Shown here: positions 17,173 to 26,401 of the stretch, in pieces
Layout: each line of letters begins with the position of its first letter
How positions within the stretch are numbered: position 1 is the stretch's first letter
Source of the DNA: Dongia rigui
GTDB lineage: Bacteria; Pseudomonadota; Alphaproteobacteria; Dongiales; Dongiaceae
Reading direction: 5' to 3'
DNA: 64,000 bases
Assembly (NCBI RefSeq): GCF_034044635.1
Contig: NZ_JAXCLX010000001.1
Location: forward strand, 2,232,001 to 2,296,000
Translations under genes and position numbers: made by a program
The notes under the pieces: model-generated
Told to the model about the DNA's origin: nothing
Database searches by the model: none
The model's input: the letters and a program-made list of their open reading frames with translations, nothing else

Positions 17173-17811
17173 TCAATGGGCGTTGCGGAAGGCGTCGGCC
17201 AGGGCCGTGGCGCACTTTGCCATTTCGGCCATCGCCATGCCGGGCTTGTAGACCGACGTGCCGATGCCAAAGCCGTTGGCACCGGCCTTCATATAGGCAG
17301 CGATGTTGTCGGGGGCGACACCGCCCACTGGCAGCAGCAGGGTCAGGGGCGGCAGGACCGCGCGCCAGGCCTTGACGGCCGTGGGCGGCAGCAGCTCTCC
17401 GGGGAACATCTTCAAGGCATCGGCGCCGGCGTCGAGCGCCGCAAAGGCCTCGGTCGGGGTTGCGACACCGGGCGCTGTGGCGAGGCCCTTGGCCTTGGCG
17501 GCACGAATGACTTCGGGCACGCAATTGGGCGAGACCATCAACTTGGCGCCGGAAGCCGCGATGGCATCGACCTGGGAAACGTTCAGCACCGTGCCGGCAC
17601 CGATCAGCAGATTGTCGCCCAAATCCTTGGCGCGCTTCACCATGCGCTTCAAGGTTTCCAGCGCATCTGGTGAATTCAGCGGCACCTCGATCACGCGCCA
17701 GCCGGCGGCATGCAGCGTCTCGACGGCGCCCTCGGCATCCACCGGCGTGATGCCGCGCAGGATGGCGATCAGCGGCAGATCGCGGAGCCAGGGTCGAAGG
17801 TCGGTCATCAC
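17173..17811 (-). CDS. dgoA: 2-dehydro-3-deoxy-6-phosphogalactonate aldolase
   Basis: This 212-residue class I aldolase of the KDPG/KDPGal family splits KDPGal into pyruvate and glyceraldehyde 3-phosphate. Family residues are E42 in RVIEVPLNSP, GAGTVL, LMVSPN and the Schiff-base lysine K134 in DALKMFPGE. The start overlaps the end of dgoK by four bases (ATGA), so the two are coupled. The pairing with dgoK supports phosphogalactonate over phosphogluconate as substrate. Confidence 0.93.
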   Translation of the reverse strand: MMTDLRPWLRDLPLIAILRGITPVDAEGAVETLHAAGWRVIEVPLNSPDALETLKRMVKRAKDLGDNLLIGAGTVLNVSQVDAIAASGAKLMVSPNCVPEVIRAAKAKGLATAPGVATPTEAFAALDAGADALKMFPGELLPPTAVKAWRAVLPPLTLLLPVGGVAPDNIAAYMKAGANGFGIGTSVYKPGMAMAEMAKCATALADAFRNAH

Positions 17812-18764
17812 GCTACTCCGTCTGCTTGCCGAATGAGGCCCGCTTCGCGCGCGATGGCGAAGAGGGCGGGCGGCAGGATGTCGTCGCTCTCGACCCGGTC
17901 GAGCGAGAGGCCGCCGTGACGGGCGGCGCGGTCATAGGTTTCGAGCAGTTTGGCCGAGCCGATCGCGGTGACCGTCGTGCCGGCATTGTGGACCTTGAGC
18001 CAGCCCAGCGCGTCCTTCATCTCGGCACCGATGAGGAGTCCGGAGAGATAGCTGGGTGCCTCGGCCGGTGCGAGGCGCGCAAACAGCGAGAGCGAGCGCA
18101 CCGTGAAGAGAAGATGGGTGATGACCGGCGCGTCGGTGGCGAAGCCCGCCGCAAATCCGCGATCGAAGGCGGCGCCATCGAAGACGTCCTTTTCTTCCGG
18201 CCCCGGCATCACCTGCGAGAGGCTGCCGCCTTTCCGGAGATGCGCAAATAGCTCGCCGGTCATATAGGTGCGGAAGTCGGTCAAGATGCCGTCTTTGAGG
18301 ATCGCCCATTTGGCATGGGTCCCGGGCAACAGGAAGACGCCGTCGCGTTGCCCGCGGGTGAGGAGGGCGCCCAGCATCTGGCATTCCTCGCCGCGCATCA
18401 CGTCGGCGCCATTGGCCTCGTTGCGGGCGGCACCCGGCACGATGCGCACCGCGTTGCCGGTAAAGTCCGTGATCTCGGTGAGACGGCCGCCGATCCTGGT
18501 CAGATCGACGGGGGTTTCGAGATACTGCGCCTCGCGCCAGCCGGCGCGGCTGCCGACCATGCCGGCCATGACGATGGGCGCACCACCCTGCAGCCAATCG
18601 CCGGCGAAGGCCCGCAGGGATTGGGCAAAGGCGCGGTCCTTGATCGCCAGCAGGCCCTGGTCATCGGCCTTGGCGGCGAGAACCGCGCCACCTTCGCCCA
18701 ACGCCCAGGCGCGGCGGTTGCTGGTGCCCCAATCGACGGCGATGCAGGCGATGTTCGCTGCCAT
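17808..18764 (-). CDS. dgoK: 2-dehydro-3-deoxygalactonokinase
   Basis: This 318-residue kinase phosphorylates 2-keto-3-deoxygalactonate at O6. The N-terminal phosphate-binding stretch VDWGTSNRRAWAL, the middle motif GMVGSRAGWREAQY and LPGTHAKWAILKDG with TYMTGELFAHL are all characteristic of DgoK. It lies between araD1 (five-base gap) and dgoA (four-base overlap) in the sugar operon. The product feeds directly into DgoA. Confidence 0.95.
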   Translation of the reverse strand: MAANIACIAVDWGTSNRRAWALGEGGAVLAAKADDQGLLAIKDRAFAQSLRAFAGDWLQGGAPIVMAGMVGSRAGWREAQYLETPVDLTRIGGRLTEITDFTGNAVRIVPGAARNEANGADVMRGEECQMLGALLTRGQRDGVFLLPGTHAKWAILKDGILTDFRTYMTGELFAHLRKGGSLSQVMPGPEEKDVFDGAAFDRGFAAGFATDAPVITHLLFTVRSLSLFARLAPAEAPSYLSGLLIGAEMKDALGWLKVHNAGTTVTAIGSAKLLETYDRAARHGGLSLDRVESDDILPPALFAIAREAGLIRQADGVA

Positions 18765-18769
18765 CGCTG

Positions 18770-19768
18770 TCAGAGCGTCTTCACGCCGCCGATGAGGAAT
18801 TCGTCATTGGCGCGGGCGCCCAGCGGGTTGCGCAAGGGCGCACCGAAGGCCGGCGCCTCGATCTCGAACACGTCGCCGGGCTGCGTCACGATGCCGTCGC
18901 CCACCGACAAGGTCGCCGTGCCGAAGAAATGGATGTGAAGATCGCCCGGGCGGCGGAACTGGCGATATTTGAAATGGTGGAATTCGAGATTGGCGATGGT
19001 GTGCGACATGTTCTTCTCGCCGCTCACAAACGCTTTCTTCCACAGCAGCTTGCCGTCGCGATAGATGCGGCTTTCGCCCTCGACGCTCTCAGGCAGGTCG
19101 CCCAGCAGCAATTCCGGACCGAAGGAACAGGCACGCAGCTTTGAATGCGCGAGATAGAGATAGTTCTGCTTTTCGGTCACGTGGTCGGAATATTCGTTGC
19201 CGATGGCGAACCCTAAACGCCAGGGCTGGCCGTCCGGCGCATTGAGATAGATGCCGGCTACTTCCGGTTCCTCGCCGCCATCCAGCGCGAAGGCGGGGAA
19301 TTCCAGCGCCGCGCCGGGTTTGGCGATACAGGCGCCGTCGCCCTTATAGAACCATTCCGGCTGCACGCCGGGCTGATCGCCTTTGGGCTTGCCACCCTCG
19401 AGACCCATCTTGAACATCTTCATCGAGTCCGTGAGGGTCTCGGCGGCGCCAGCCACATTCTGGTGCATCTTGTCGCGCGTGTCGGCGGAACCGAGATGGG
19501 TGAGGCCGGTACCGGTCACCAGGCAGTGTGCCGGGTCCGGATGGTCGACAGGGGTGAGGAGGGCATTGGCGGCGATGAGGGCCGCGTAATCCAGCACCTC
19601 GCCATCGCCACGGCCGATGACTTCATTGGCGAGGCTCTTGATGTTGCCGACCAGGGCCGATTGCGCAAGATCGATGACGCTGGCGGCATTGGGGACCGTG
19701 ATGGCCTTGGCACCTTCGATGCGCGCGACGCCGCGCTGGCCGTTGCGGCTGAACTGGATGAGACGCAT
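18770..19768 (-). CDS. gguC: AraD1/GguC family protein (FAH fold)
   Basis: This 332-residue protein belongs to the fumarylacetoacetate hydrolase superfamily and matches the AraD1/GguC group found with ChvE-GguAB transporters. Motifs include TGTGLTHLGSADTRDKMH, QPEWFYKGDG, FAIGNEYSDHVTE and HFFGTATLSVGDGI. Proteins of this group have been linked to 2-keto-3-deoxy sugar acid catabolism such as L-arabinonate breakdown, but the exact reaction is less certain. It lies 12 bases after gguB and five before dgoK, so a sugar-acid role is supported by context. Confidence 0.88.
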   Translation of the reverse strand: MRLIQFSRNGQRGVARIEGAKAITVPNAASVIDLAQSALVGNIKSLANEVIGRGDGEVLDYAALIAANALLTPVDHPDPAHCLVTGTGLTHLGSADTRDKMHQNVAGAAETLTDSMKMFKMGLEGGKPKGDQPGVQPEWFYKGDGACIAKPGAALEFPAFALDGGEEPEVAGIYLNAPDGQPWRLGFAIGNEYSDHVTEKQNYLYLAHSKLRACSFGPELLLGDLPESVEGESRIYRDGKLLWKKAFVSGEKNMSHTIANLEFHHFKYRQFRRPGDLHIHFFGTATLSVGDGIVTQPGDVFEIEAPAFGAPLRNPLGARANDEFLIGGVKTL

Positions 19769-19780
19769 GTCGCGGATCCT

Positions 19781-20974
19781 TTACGATTTCTTCTTGTAGT
19801 AGACGTCGATGCAGACGGCGGCCAGCAGCACCAGGCCCTTGATGACCTGCTGCAGATCGATGCCGATCCCTAAGATCGACATGCCGTTGTTCATGACGCC
19901 CATGATGAAGGCACCGATGACGGCACCGATGATTTTGCCGACACCGCCGGAGGCCGAGGCGCCGCCGATGAAGACCGCGGCGATGACGTCGAGCTCGAAG
20001 CCGAGACCCGCTTTCGGCGTCGCCGTGTTGAGGCGGGCGGCGAAGATGAGGCCGGCAAGACCGGCAAGGACGCCCATATTGGTGAAGGTGAGGAAGGTCA
20101 GGCGCTCAGTGCGAATGCCGGACAAGCGCGCTGCCTTCTCGTTGCCACCCAGCGCATAGATGCGCCGGCCGATCGTCGTCGAGGACGTGACGAAGGCATA
20201 GAGCACGATGAGGGCGAACATGACGATGAGCACGTTCGGCAGGCCCTTATAGGAGGCCAGCAGATAGGAGAAGAGCACGAAGCCGGCGGCGATCAGCAGG
20301 TTGCGGCCGATGAAGAACAGGGTCGGCTCCTCCGCCGTGCCATGTTTCGACTGGTTCTGGCGGTCGCGGAAATTGAAATAGATGACCAGCGCCGTGACGA
20401 CGATACCGATGAGCAGCGAGAGCGTGTTGAAGCCTTCGGGCGCGAAGCTGGGCAGGAAGCCCGAGCTCAGCAGCTGGAATTCCTTAGGGAAGGGACCAAC
20501 CGACTGGCCATGAAGGATGTAGAGCGCCAGGCCCTTGAAGACGAGCATGCCGGCGAGCGTCACGATGAACGAGGGAATCTTCAGATAGGCAATGAAATAG
20601 CCCTGTCCCGCACCGATGGCACCCGCCAGCACCAGACAGAGCACCGCGGTGATGAGGAAATGCACATGGAACTGGACCATCAGCACCGCGGCGACGGCAC
20701 CGATGAAGCCGACGACCGATCCGACCGAGAGGTCGATATGGCCCGCCACGATCACCAGCAGCATGCCGAGCGCCATGATGACGATATAGCTGTTCTGCAG
20801 AATGAGGTTGGTGAGGTTGACCGGCCTGAACAGGATGCCGTCGGTTGTGATCTGGAAAAACACCATGATCAGGATCAGCGACAGCAGCATGCCGTATTCG
20901 CGGATATTGCTTTTGATGAAGCGCGACAGGCTGGTCGTCGCATGCATCTCGTCGGTGGCGCTAACTTGGCTCAT
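19781..20974 (-). CDS. gguB: Multiple-monosaccharide ABC transporter permease
   Basis: This 397-residue inner-membrane permease of the CUT2 class has about ten hydrophobic segments. Typical motifs are MALGMLLVIVAGHIDLSVGS, GFIGAVAAVLM, YALGGNEKAARLSGI (the contact loop for the ATPase) and GGASASGGVGKIIGAVIGAF. It sits one base after gguA and 12 bases before the AraD1 gene. It should form the pore for sugars delivered by the ChvE-like binding protein. Confidence 0.95.
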   Translation of the reverse strand: MSQVSATDEMHATTSLSRFIKSNIREYGMLLSLILIMVFFQITTDGILFRPVNLTNLILQNSYIVIMALGMLLVIVAGHIDLSVGSVVGFIGAVAAVLMVQFHVHFLITAVLCLVLAGAIGAGQGYFIAYLKIPSFIVTLAGMLVFKGLALYILHGQSVGPFPKEFQLLSSGFLPSFAPEGFNTLSLLIGIVVTALVIYFNFRDRQNQSKHGTAEEPTLFFIGRNLLIAAGFVLFSYLLASYKGLPNVLIVMFALIVLYAFVTSSTTIGRRIYALGGNEKAARLSGIRTERLTFLTFTNMGVLAGLAGLIFAARLNTATPKAGLGFELDVIAAVFIGGASASGGVGKIIGAVIGAFIMGVMNNGMSILGIGIDLQQVIKGLVLLAAVCIDVYYKKKS

Positions 20975-20975
20975 C

Positions 20976-22520
20976 TCAATCTTCCCATGACTTCATGATG
21001 GCGCGCATGATCTTCTCCTGCGACGCCTCCTTGGCCGGCATTTCGCCCACCATGCGACCTTCGTTCATCACATAGATGCGGTCCGAGATGCCAAGGAGTT
21101 CCGGCATTTCCGAGGAAATGACGATAACGCCCTTGCCGGCATCGGCCAGGCTGTTGATGATCGAATAAATTTCGTATTTTGCACCGACGTCGATGCCGCG
21201 CGTGGGCTCGTCGAGGATGAGAATCTCCGGCTCGGTAAAGAGCCATTTGCTCAGCACCACCTTCTGCTGGTTGCCGCCCGAAAGGTTGACGGTCTGCTGG
21301 AAGACGCTGGAGCAGCGGATGTTGAGATCCTTCCTGAACTTGTTGGCGACGGCGAGTTCACGCCCATCGTCGATGACGGCATTCTTCGAAACGCCGTTCA
21401 GATTGGCCAGCGTCACATTGCGCTTGATGTCGTCGATGAGCACCAGGCCGTAATTCTTGCGGTCCTCGGTCACGTAAGCGAGGCCGTTTTCCATCGCCTT
21501 CTGGATGGTGCTGACATCGACCGTCTTGCCGTGCAGCTTCACTTCGCCGCTGATGTTCTGGCCATAGGCGCGGCCGAAGATGCTCATGGCAAGCTCGGTG
21601 CGGCCGGCGCCCATCAGCCCGGCGATGCCGACGACCTCGCCCCGGCTCACATGCATGTCGATGCCGCGGATCTTTTCCTTGTCGGCGTGAACGGCGTCGA
21701 AGACGCGCCAGTTCTTCACCTCGAAGATCGGTTCGCCGATTTTCGGCGTGCGCTTGGGGTAGCGGTCGGTCAGCTCGCGCCCCACCATGGCGCGGATGAT
21801 GCGATCCTCGTCGATCTTTTCCTTGTGGCAGTCGAGTTTGTCGACGGTCGCCCCATCGCGCAGGATGGTGATGGAATCGGCGACCTTCAGAATCTCGTTG
21901 AGCTTGTGGGAGATGATGATCGAGGAAATGCCCTGCGCGCGGAATTCCATCAGCAGGTTGAGGAGGGCGTCGCTGTCGCTTTCGTTGAGGCTGGCGGTCG
22001 GCTCGTCGAGGATGAGGAGCTTTACCTCCTTCGACAGCGCCTTGGCGATCTCGACCAGCTGCTGCTTGCCGACGCCCAGATTGGTGATGAGGGTGCTGGG
22101 GGATTCCTTGAGGCCGACCTTTGCCAGCAGCGCCTTGGTGCGGGCAAAAGATTCGCCCCAGTTGATGACACCGTTCTTGGCCGGTTCATTGCCGAGGAAG
22201 ATGTTCTCGGCAATGGAGAGGAGCGGCACCAGCGCCAGCTCCTGGTGGATGATGATGATGCCGAGCTTCTCGCTGTCGGCGATATCGCGGAAGCGGCGCT
22301 CCTCGCCCTTAAAATGGATCTCGCCGGAATAGCTGCCATGGCCATAGACCCCGGACAGCACTTTCATCAGGGTCGATTTGCCGGCGCCGTTCTCGCCGAC
22401 GATGGCGTGGATTTCACCCTCGCGGACGGTCAGGTTGACGTTGTCGAGCGCATTCACGCCGGGGAAGGTTTTGACGATCCCCCGCATCTCCAGAATGGGC
22501 ATCGTTAGGGTGGTGTCCAT
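20976..22520 (-). CDS. gguA: Multiple-monosaccharide ABC transporter ATPase
   Basis: This 514-residue CUT2-type ATPase has two nucleotide-binding domains. The first has Walker [23 protein letters not shown] and Walker [12 protein letters not shown]. The second has the usual degenerate Walker [26 protein letters not shown] and [15 protein letters not shown]. It drives monosaccharide uptake through GguB. The gene starts 204 bases after the chvE stop, and several hairpins and a terminator-like structure lie in that gap. Confidence 0.96.
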   Translation of the reverse strand: MDTTLTMPILEMRGIVKTFPGVNALDNVNLTVREGEIHAIVGENGAGKSTLMKVLSGVYGHGSYSGEIHFKGEERRFRDIADSEKLGIIIIHQELALVPLLSIAENIFLGNEPAKNGVINWGESFARTKALLAKVGLKESPSTLITNLGVGKQQLVEIAKALSKEVKLLILDEPTASLNESDSDALLNLLMEFRAQGISSIIISHKLNEILKVADSITILRDGATVDKLDCHKEKIDEDRIIRAMVGRELTDRYPKRTPKIGEPIFEVKNWRVFDAVHADKEKIRGIDMHVSRGEVVGIAGLMGAGRTELAMSIFGRAYGQNISGEVKLHGKTVDVSTIQKAMENGLAYVTEDRKNYGLVLIDDIKRNVTLANLNGVSKNAVIDDGRELAVANKFRKDLNIRCSSVFQQTVNLSGGNQQKVVLSKWLFTEPEILILDEPTRGIDVGAKYEIYSIINSLADAGKGVIVISSEMPELLGISDRIYVMNEGRMVGEMPAKEASQEKIMRAIMKSWED

Positions 22521-22583
22521 GACGCATCCTCAAACTCGGCCCGGATGCCAGATAGATTGCAGGAAAGCAGCAATCCGGGGAAC

Positions 22584-22615
22584 AAAAAAAGCCGGCCAAA
22601 ACGCTGGTCGGCCTT
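22584..22615 (-). terminator. Terminator-like hairpin between chvE and gguA
   Basis: Read on the minus strand, AAGGCCGACCA pairs with TGGCCGGCTT (one wobble and one bulge) and is followed by a run of seven T. This is a plausible intrinsic terminator for chvE transcripts. Read-through would give lower expression of gguA and the genes after it. Confidence 0.65.
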
Positions 22616-22624
22616 CGCATTTTC

Positions 22625-22705
22625 CCGGGGCAAGCCCCGGTCCTTTATCCGAAAGCCCAGGTTCGCCGAATTAGAACGGGCCCCGCGCGGGCTGGCGCGG
22701 GGCCC
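22625..22705 (-). other. Stacked hairpins downstream of chvE
   Basis: Two hairpins are visible. One pairs CCGGGGC with GCCCCGG at 22625-22640. The other is a perfect 11-bp stem pairing 22678-22688 with 22695-22705 around GGGCTG. The second lies 20 bases past the chvE stop. They probably protect the chvE mRNA 3' end, a common arrangement after binding-protein genes. Confidence 0.65.
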
Positions 22706-22724
22706 ATCCTAGCCGGCGTACCGG

Positions 22725-23792
22725 TTACTGGGTGATCTGGTCTTTGGTGTAGTAGCCGCTGCCGATCAGGACTTCTTCCCAATTCTTGGCATCGACCGCC
22801 ACCGGCTTCAGCAGATAGGCCGGAACCACCTTGACGCCGTTGTCATAGGTCTTGGTGTCGTTGACTTCCGGCTCCTTGCCGCTGGCCATCGCGTCCACCA
22901 TGTTCGCGGTAACTTTCGCAAGCTCGCGGGTGTCCTTGAAGATGGTCGAGTACTGCTCGCCGGCGATGATCGACTTCACCGACGGAACTTCGGCGTCCTG
23001 GCCGGAGACAAACGGCATCTTCATGTCGCCGCTGCCATAGCCCACGCCCTTGAGCGAGGACAGGATGCCGATCGAGAGACCGTCATAGGGTGAGAGCACC
23101 GCATCGACGCGCTTGTCGGTGTAGTAGGCCGACAGCAGGTTGTCCATGCGGGCCTGCGCCACGGCGCCGTCCCAGCGCAGCGTGCCGACCTTGTCCATGC
23201 CCATCTGGCCGGACTGGACGACCAGCTTGCCGCCGTCGATATAGGGCTGCAGGACCGACATGGCGCCGTTGTAGAAGAAGAAGGCGTTGTTGTCGTCCGG
23301 CGAACCGCCGAACAGCTCGATGTTGAACGGACCCTTGCCGTCCTTGACGCCGAGGGCGTCGGTCAGCGTCGTCGCCTGCAGCACGCCCACCTGGAAGTTG
23401 TCGAAGGTGGCGTAGTAGTCGACATTGGCCGAATCACGGATCAGACGGTCATAGGCGATGACCTTGACGCCGGCGTCATGGGCCTTCTGGAGAATGTCGG
23501 AGAGGGTCGTGCCGTCGATCGCGGCGATGACGAGAACCTTCACACCCTTGGTCACCATGTTCTCGATCTGGGCGAGCTGGTTGGGGATGTCGTCATCGGC
23601 ATATTGCAGATCGGTCTGGTAGCCCTTTTCGGTGAACACTTTCACCATGTTGTCGCCGTCGGCGATCCAACGGGCCGAGGACTTGGTCGGCATCGAGATG
23701 CCGATAAGGCCCTTGTCGTCGGCAAAGCTGTGCGTGCTCAGCGCGAACATGCTGATGGCTGCAGCAGCCAGGAATGTTTTCAAAGATTTCAC
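22725..23792 (-). CDS. chvE: ChvE-like periplasmic sugar-binding protein
   Basis: This sugar-binding protein of about 355 residues belongs to the ChvE/XylF group. A signal peptide starts [19 protein letters not shown] and ends near SFA. Ligand-fold motifs include [47 protein letters not shown] and [16 protein letters not shown]. The start is GTG at 23792, with a strong GGGAGGA at 23798-23804. A frame extending to 24044 has no signal peptide and would hide the real one. ChvE-type proteins bind galactose, arabinose, glucose and related sugars. Confidence 0.95.
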   Translation of the reverse strand: MKSLKTFLAAAAISMFALSTHSFADDKGLIGISMPTKSSARWIADGDNMVKVFTEKGYQTDLQYADDDIPNQLAQIENMVTKGVKVLVIAAIDGTTLSDILQKAHDAGVKVIAYDRLIRDSANVDYYATFDNFQVGVLQATTLTDALGVKDGKGPFNIELFGGSPDDNNAFFFYNGAMSVLQPYIDGGKLVVQSGQMGMDKVGTLRWDGAVAQARMDNLLSAYYTDKRVDAVLSPYDGLSIGILSSLKGVGYGSGDMKMPFVSGQDAEVPSVKSIIAGEQYSTIFKDTRELAKVTANMVDAMASGKEPEVNDTKTYDNGVKVVPAYLLKPVAVDAKNWEEVLIGSGYYTKDQITQ

Positions 23793-23797
23793 TGTGG

Positions 23798-23804
23798 TCC
23801 TCCC
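23798..23804 (-). promoter_or_regulatory. Ribosome binding site fixing the GTG start of chvE
   Basis: On the minus strand GGGAGGA lies five bases before the GTG at 23792-23790. It supports this start over upstream ATG codons, because the signal peptide begins directly at this GTG. Confidence 0.8.
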
Positions 23805-24070
23805 ATCAGAGTTTGTGGTCGATCTTGGTCTTCTTTCGTCCTGCGCGGTCTTTTTTGAAGGCGCATCCGGCAAATAATAGGGCCGCTTGCCGAACGTGCC
23901 GCCACACAAAACGGTGATCTTCCGGGTGGATCGATGGTTGGTTCCATCTCGCGCGCCGCGCGCGGGCGGACGGATGTCCGCTCCCGTTCCGGCGAGCTCC
24001 TCCCAGAGGACATGTTCTGAGCCGACTTGATTTTCGTCGGACACGGTAGTCTTCTTCTTGATTTGCGGCT

Positions 24071-24116
24071 TTTATCATACAAAATAATCTGCGGCAACGC
24101 TCGTTTGTATGATAAA
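24071..24116. promoter_or_regulatory. Perfect 13-bp inverted repeat, likely GntR operator/promoter region
   Basis: TTTATCATACAAA at 24071-24083 and TTTGTATGATAAA at 24104-24116 are exact reverse complements, with centres 33 bases (about three helical turns) apart. Each arm carries TATGAT reading outward, at 24108-24113 on the plus strand and 24074-24079 on the minus strand. These could double as -10 elements of divergent promoters. The rest of the 445-base gap between chvE and gntR (23793-24237) shows no gene that I can support. The GntR protein encoded next door is the natural candidate to bind here. Confidence 0.7.
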
Positions 24117-24237
24117 TACCAGTCGCCTGTGGAGGGCAAGAGGGCTTCTGAAGATTGAGGGAAAACGCATCAAGACCCGAGAAATGCGTCTCTCGTCGTC
24201 GTAAAAGCCTGACGGCAAATGGGGAGAAATCGGCACC

Positions 24238-24996
24238 ATGAAGGCCAAGACGGCATCGGCTGCTGCGACGCCTGCCATGCGCAGCAGCCTGCACCGCAGC
24301 GTGGCGCAGGATATCGGCGCGCGCATCCTCAATGGGGAATTTGCGCCCGGCGCATTGCTGCCCAACGAAGCTGAATGGTGTGCCACCTTTGGTGTCAGTC
24401 GCACCGCGGTGCGCGAGGCGATCAAGATGCTGATGGCCAAGGGATTGATCCTGTCGCGGCCCAAGATCGGGTCGCGCGTGCAGCCCCGGGCATCCTGGAA
24501 CCTGCTCGACCGCGATGTGCTCAGCTGGTACTGCGCTGCAGCAAATCCGACGCATTTCCTGGTGCATATGCAGCAGGTGCGCGAAATCCTGGAACCGGAG
24601 ACGGCAGCCCTTGCCGCCGGCAACTGGACCGACGAACAGATGGCCGAGATCGAAAGTGCCTTTAACGCGATGGCGGAGGCCAAGACGCTGAGCGCCTGGA
24701 ACGCCGCCGATGTGTTGTTCCACCAAGCCATTTTGCTGGCGGCCGGCAACGAATTGCTGGTACCCCTCGGCCTTGTCATCGAATCGGCGCTGGGCAGCAT
24801 GTTCAACTATACCGCCAGCCAGCGCGGCGATATCGGCCGGACCCTGCCGGGGCATGCGCGCATCCTCTCTGCCATCCGTGGGCGCAAGCCCAATGCGGCG
24901 CGGCTGGCGGTGCGCCAGCTCCTGCGCGACACCGCCCGTGTCGTCGACCAGGTGACCAGCAGCCCGCAAAAGCGACCGCGTGCCGCCAAGGCATGA
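24238..24996 (+). CDS. GntR family regulator, FadR subfamily
   Basis: This 252-residue regulator has an N-terminal winged helix with PNEAEWCATFGVSRTAVREAI and GLILSRPKIGSRV (read in parts). The C-terminal all-helical FCD-type domain includes REILEPETAALAAG, FHQAILLAAGNEL and HARILSAIRGR, which hold the metal/ligand residues. It is divergent from chvE and co-directional with the dehydrogenase gene 85 bases downstream. It likely represses the sugar locus and responds to a sugar acid intermediate, as DgoR does in E. coli. That function is inferred from context. Confidence 0.92.
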   Translation: MKAKTASAAATPAMRSSLHRSVAQDIGARILNGEFAPGALLPNEAEWCATFGVSRTAVREAIKMLMAKGLILSRPKIGSRVQPRASWNLLDRDVLSWYCAAANPTHFLVHMQQVREILEPETAALAAGNWTDEQMAEIESAFNAMAEAKTLSAWNAADVLFHQAILLAAGNELLVPLGLVIESALGSMFNYTASQRGDIGRTLPGHARILSAIRGRKPNAARLAVRQLLRDTARVVDQVTSSPQKRPRAAKA

Positions 24997-25081
24997 CGGC
25001 ACGCTTCAAGTCCCTTAGTTTCCGACCGACCTATTCTTTCGTTCCGGCCCATTCTTTCGTTCTGAACTGACAGGTGATTTC

Positions 25082-25855
25082 ATGGATCTTTCTTCGCTCG
25101 GCCGCTATCCCTCGTTGAAGGGCAAGGTGGTGTTCGTCACTGGCGGTGGCTCCGGCATTGGTGCCGCCATCGTCGAATCCTTCATCGACCAGGGCGCCAA
25201 GGTCGCCTTCGTCGATGTCAATGTGGAGAGCAGCAACAAGCTGGTCGATGATCTGCAGGCGCAATACGGCGCCAAGCCGCTGTTCTACAAATGCGACGTC
25301 ACCGACACCAAGGCCTTGCAGCAGACGATCAGGGACATTGCGCGGGAGCTCGGCGATATCGAGGTGCTGGTCAACAACGCCGCCCACGACCAGCGCCACA
25401 AATGGCAGGACGTGACGCCGGAATACTGGGATGAGCGTGTCGCCATCAATATCAAGCAGTATTTCTTCTGCATCCAGGCGGTGCTGCCGGGCATGATCAA
25501 GAAGAAGGCCGGCTCCATCATCAATACCGGCTCGATGAGCTGGAAAGCCAAGCAAGGCGGCATGCCTGCCTATACCACCTCGAAGGCCGCGACCCATGGC
25601 CTGACGCGCGGCATGGCGCGCGATGTCGGCAAGGACAATATCCGGGTCAACACGGTGGTGCCGGGCTGGGTGATGACCGAGCGGCAGCTCTCGCTCTGGG
25701 TCGATGCCGAGGGCGAGAAGGAGATCGACCGCCAGCAGGTGCTGGCCGGCCGGGTCATGCCGGTCGATCTCGCGCGCATGGTGCTGTTCCTTGCCGCCGA
25801 TGATTCGAAGATGTGTTCGGCCCAGGAATTCACCGTCGATGGCGGCTGGGTCTGA
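25082..25855 (+). CDS. Short-chain dehydrogenase, probable sugar 1-dehydrogenase
   Basis: This 257-residue Rossmann enzyme has the cofactor motif TGGGSGIG, D after the second strand (AFVDVN, suggesting NAD), NNAAHD and the catalytic S-Y-K set in NTGSMSW and YTTSKAA. It ends FTVDGGWV. Neighbouring galM, dgoK and dgoA suggest it oxidises D-galactose or L-arabinose to the lactone. SDR-type D-xylose, L-arabinose and D-galactose dehydrogenases are similar, so the sugar is not fixed. A gluconate-type dehydrogenase is an alternative. Its TGA stop abuts the convergent gre gene. Confidence 0.85.
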   Translation: MDLSSLGRYPSLKGKVVFVTGGGSGIGAAIVESFIDQGAKVAFVDVNVESSNKLVDDLQAQYGAKPLFYKCDVTDTKALQQTIRDIARELGDIEVLVNNAAHDQRHKWQDVTPEYWDERVAINIKQYFFCIQAVLPGMIKKKAGSIINTGSMSWKAKQGGMPAYTTSKAATHGLTRGMARDVGKDNIRVNTVVPGWVMTERQLSLWVDAEGEKEIDRQQVLAGRVMPVDLARMVLFLAADDSKMCSAQEFTVDGGWV

Positions 25856-26401
25856 TCAGGCGTCGGGATAAGTAATCGACAGTATTTCCAGGGTTTCCGG
25901 TCCGGTGGGCGTGCGCAGGGTCACTGTGTCGCCCACCGTTGCTTTCAAAAGCGCCCGTGCCACGGGCGAAATCCAGCTGACATGGTTCTTGTCGGCGTCG
26001 ATCTCGTCGATGCCGACGATGGTCACCGTCACTTCCGACTCATCTTCGCGCAGATAGGTCACGGTGGCACCGAAGAAGACGCGGTCGCGCCGTGTCTGCT
26101 TGGCCGGGTCCACCGCCTCGGCCGCCGCCATGCGCTTATCCAGAAACCGCAGCCGCCGATCGATCTCGCGCAGGCGCCGCTTGCCGTAGATGTAGTCGCC
26201 ATTCTCGGACCGGTCGCCATTGCCGGCCGCCCATTCCACCACGCGCACGATTTCCGGCCGCTCGACACGCCACAGATGGCGCCGCTCATCCTGCAGGCGC
26301 GCAAGCCCTGCCGGGGTGATGTAGTTCTTAGATCCGGCCGGGACGGGGTTGGCCTCGTCATCGTCATCTTCGGCCTGAAAGCTGAGGTCGTCGCCTGCCA
26401 T
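25856..26401 (-). CDS. greB: GreB-type transcription elongation factor
   Basis: This factor of about 181 residues rescues stalled RNA polymerase by stimulating transcript cleavage. The N-terminal coiled coil carries the acidic tip in GDRSENGDYIYGKRRL, a GreB pattern, then REIDRRLRFLDKRM. The C-terminal FKBP-like domain has GATVTYL and ISPVARALLKATVGD. An acidic extension of about 20 residues (DDDDEANP) precedes the coil. I chose ATG at 26401, since the longer frame adds unrelated sequence. The stop is back-to-back with that of the convergent dehydrogenase. Confidence 0.9.
   Translation of the reverse strand: MAGDDLSFQAEDDDDEANPVPAGSKNYITPAGLARLQDERRHLWRVERPEIVRVVEWAAGNGDRSENGDYIYGKRRLREIDRRLRFLDKRMAAAEAVDPAKQTRRDRVFFGATVTYLREDESEVTVTIVGIDEIDADKNHVSWISPVARALLKATVGDTVTLRTPTGPETLEILSITYPDA

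Noticed and set aside
23793-24044. Upstream extension of the chvE-like gene
   Set aside because: The signal peptide begins at the GTG at 23790-23792 with a strong Shine-Dalgarno sequence. The extension would bury it and is Arg/Pro-rich.
24997-25081. Direct repeat of about TTCTTTCGTTC upstream of the dehydrogenase gene as an operator
   Set aside because: The copies are short and low in complexity, and nothing links them to a regulator. Too weak to report as a site.
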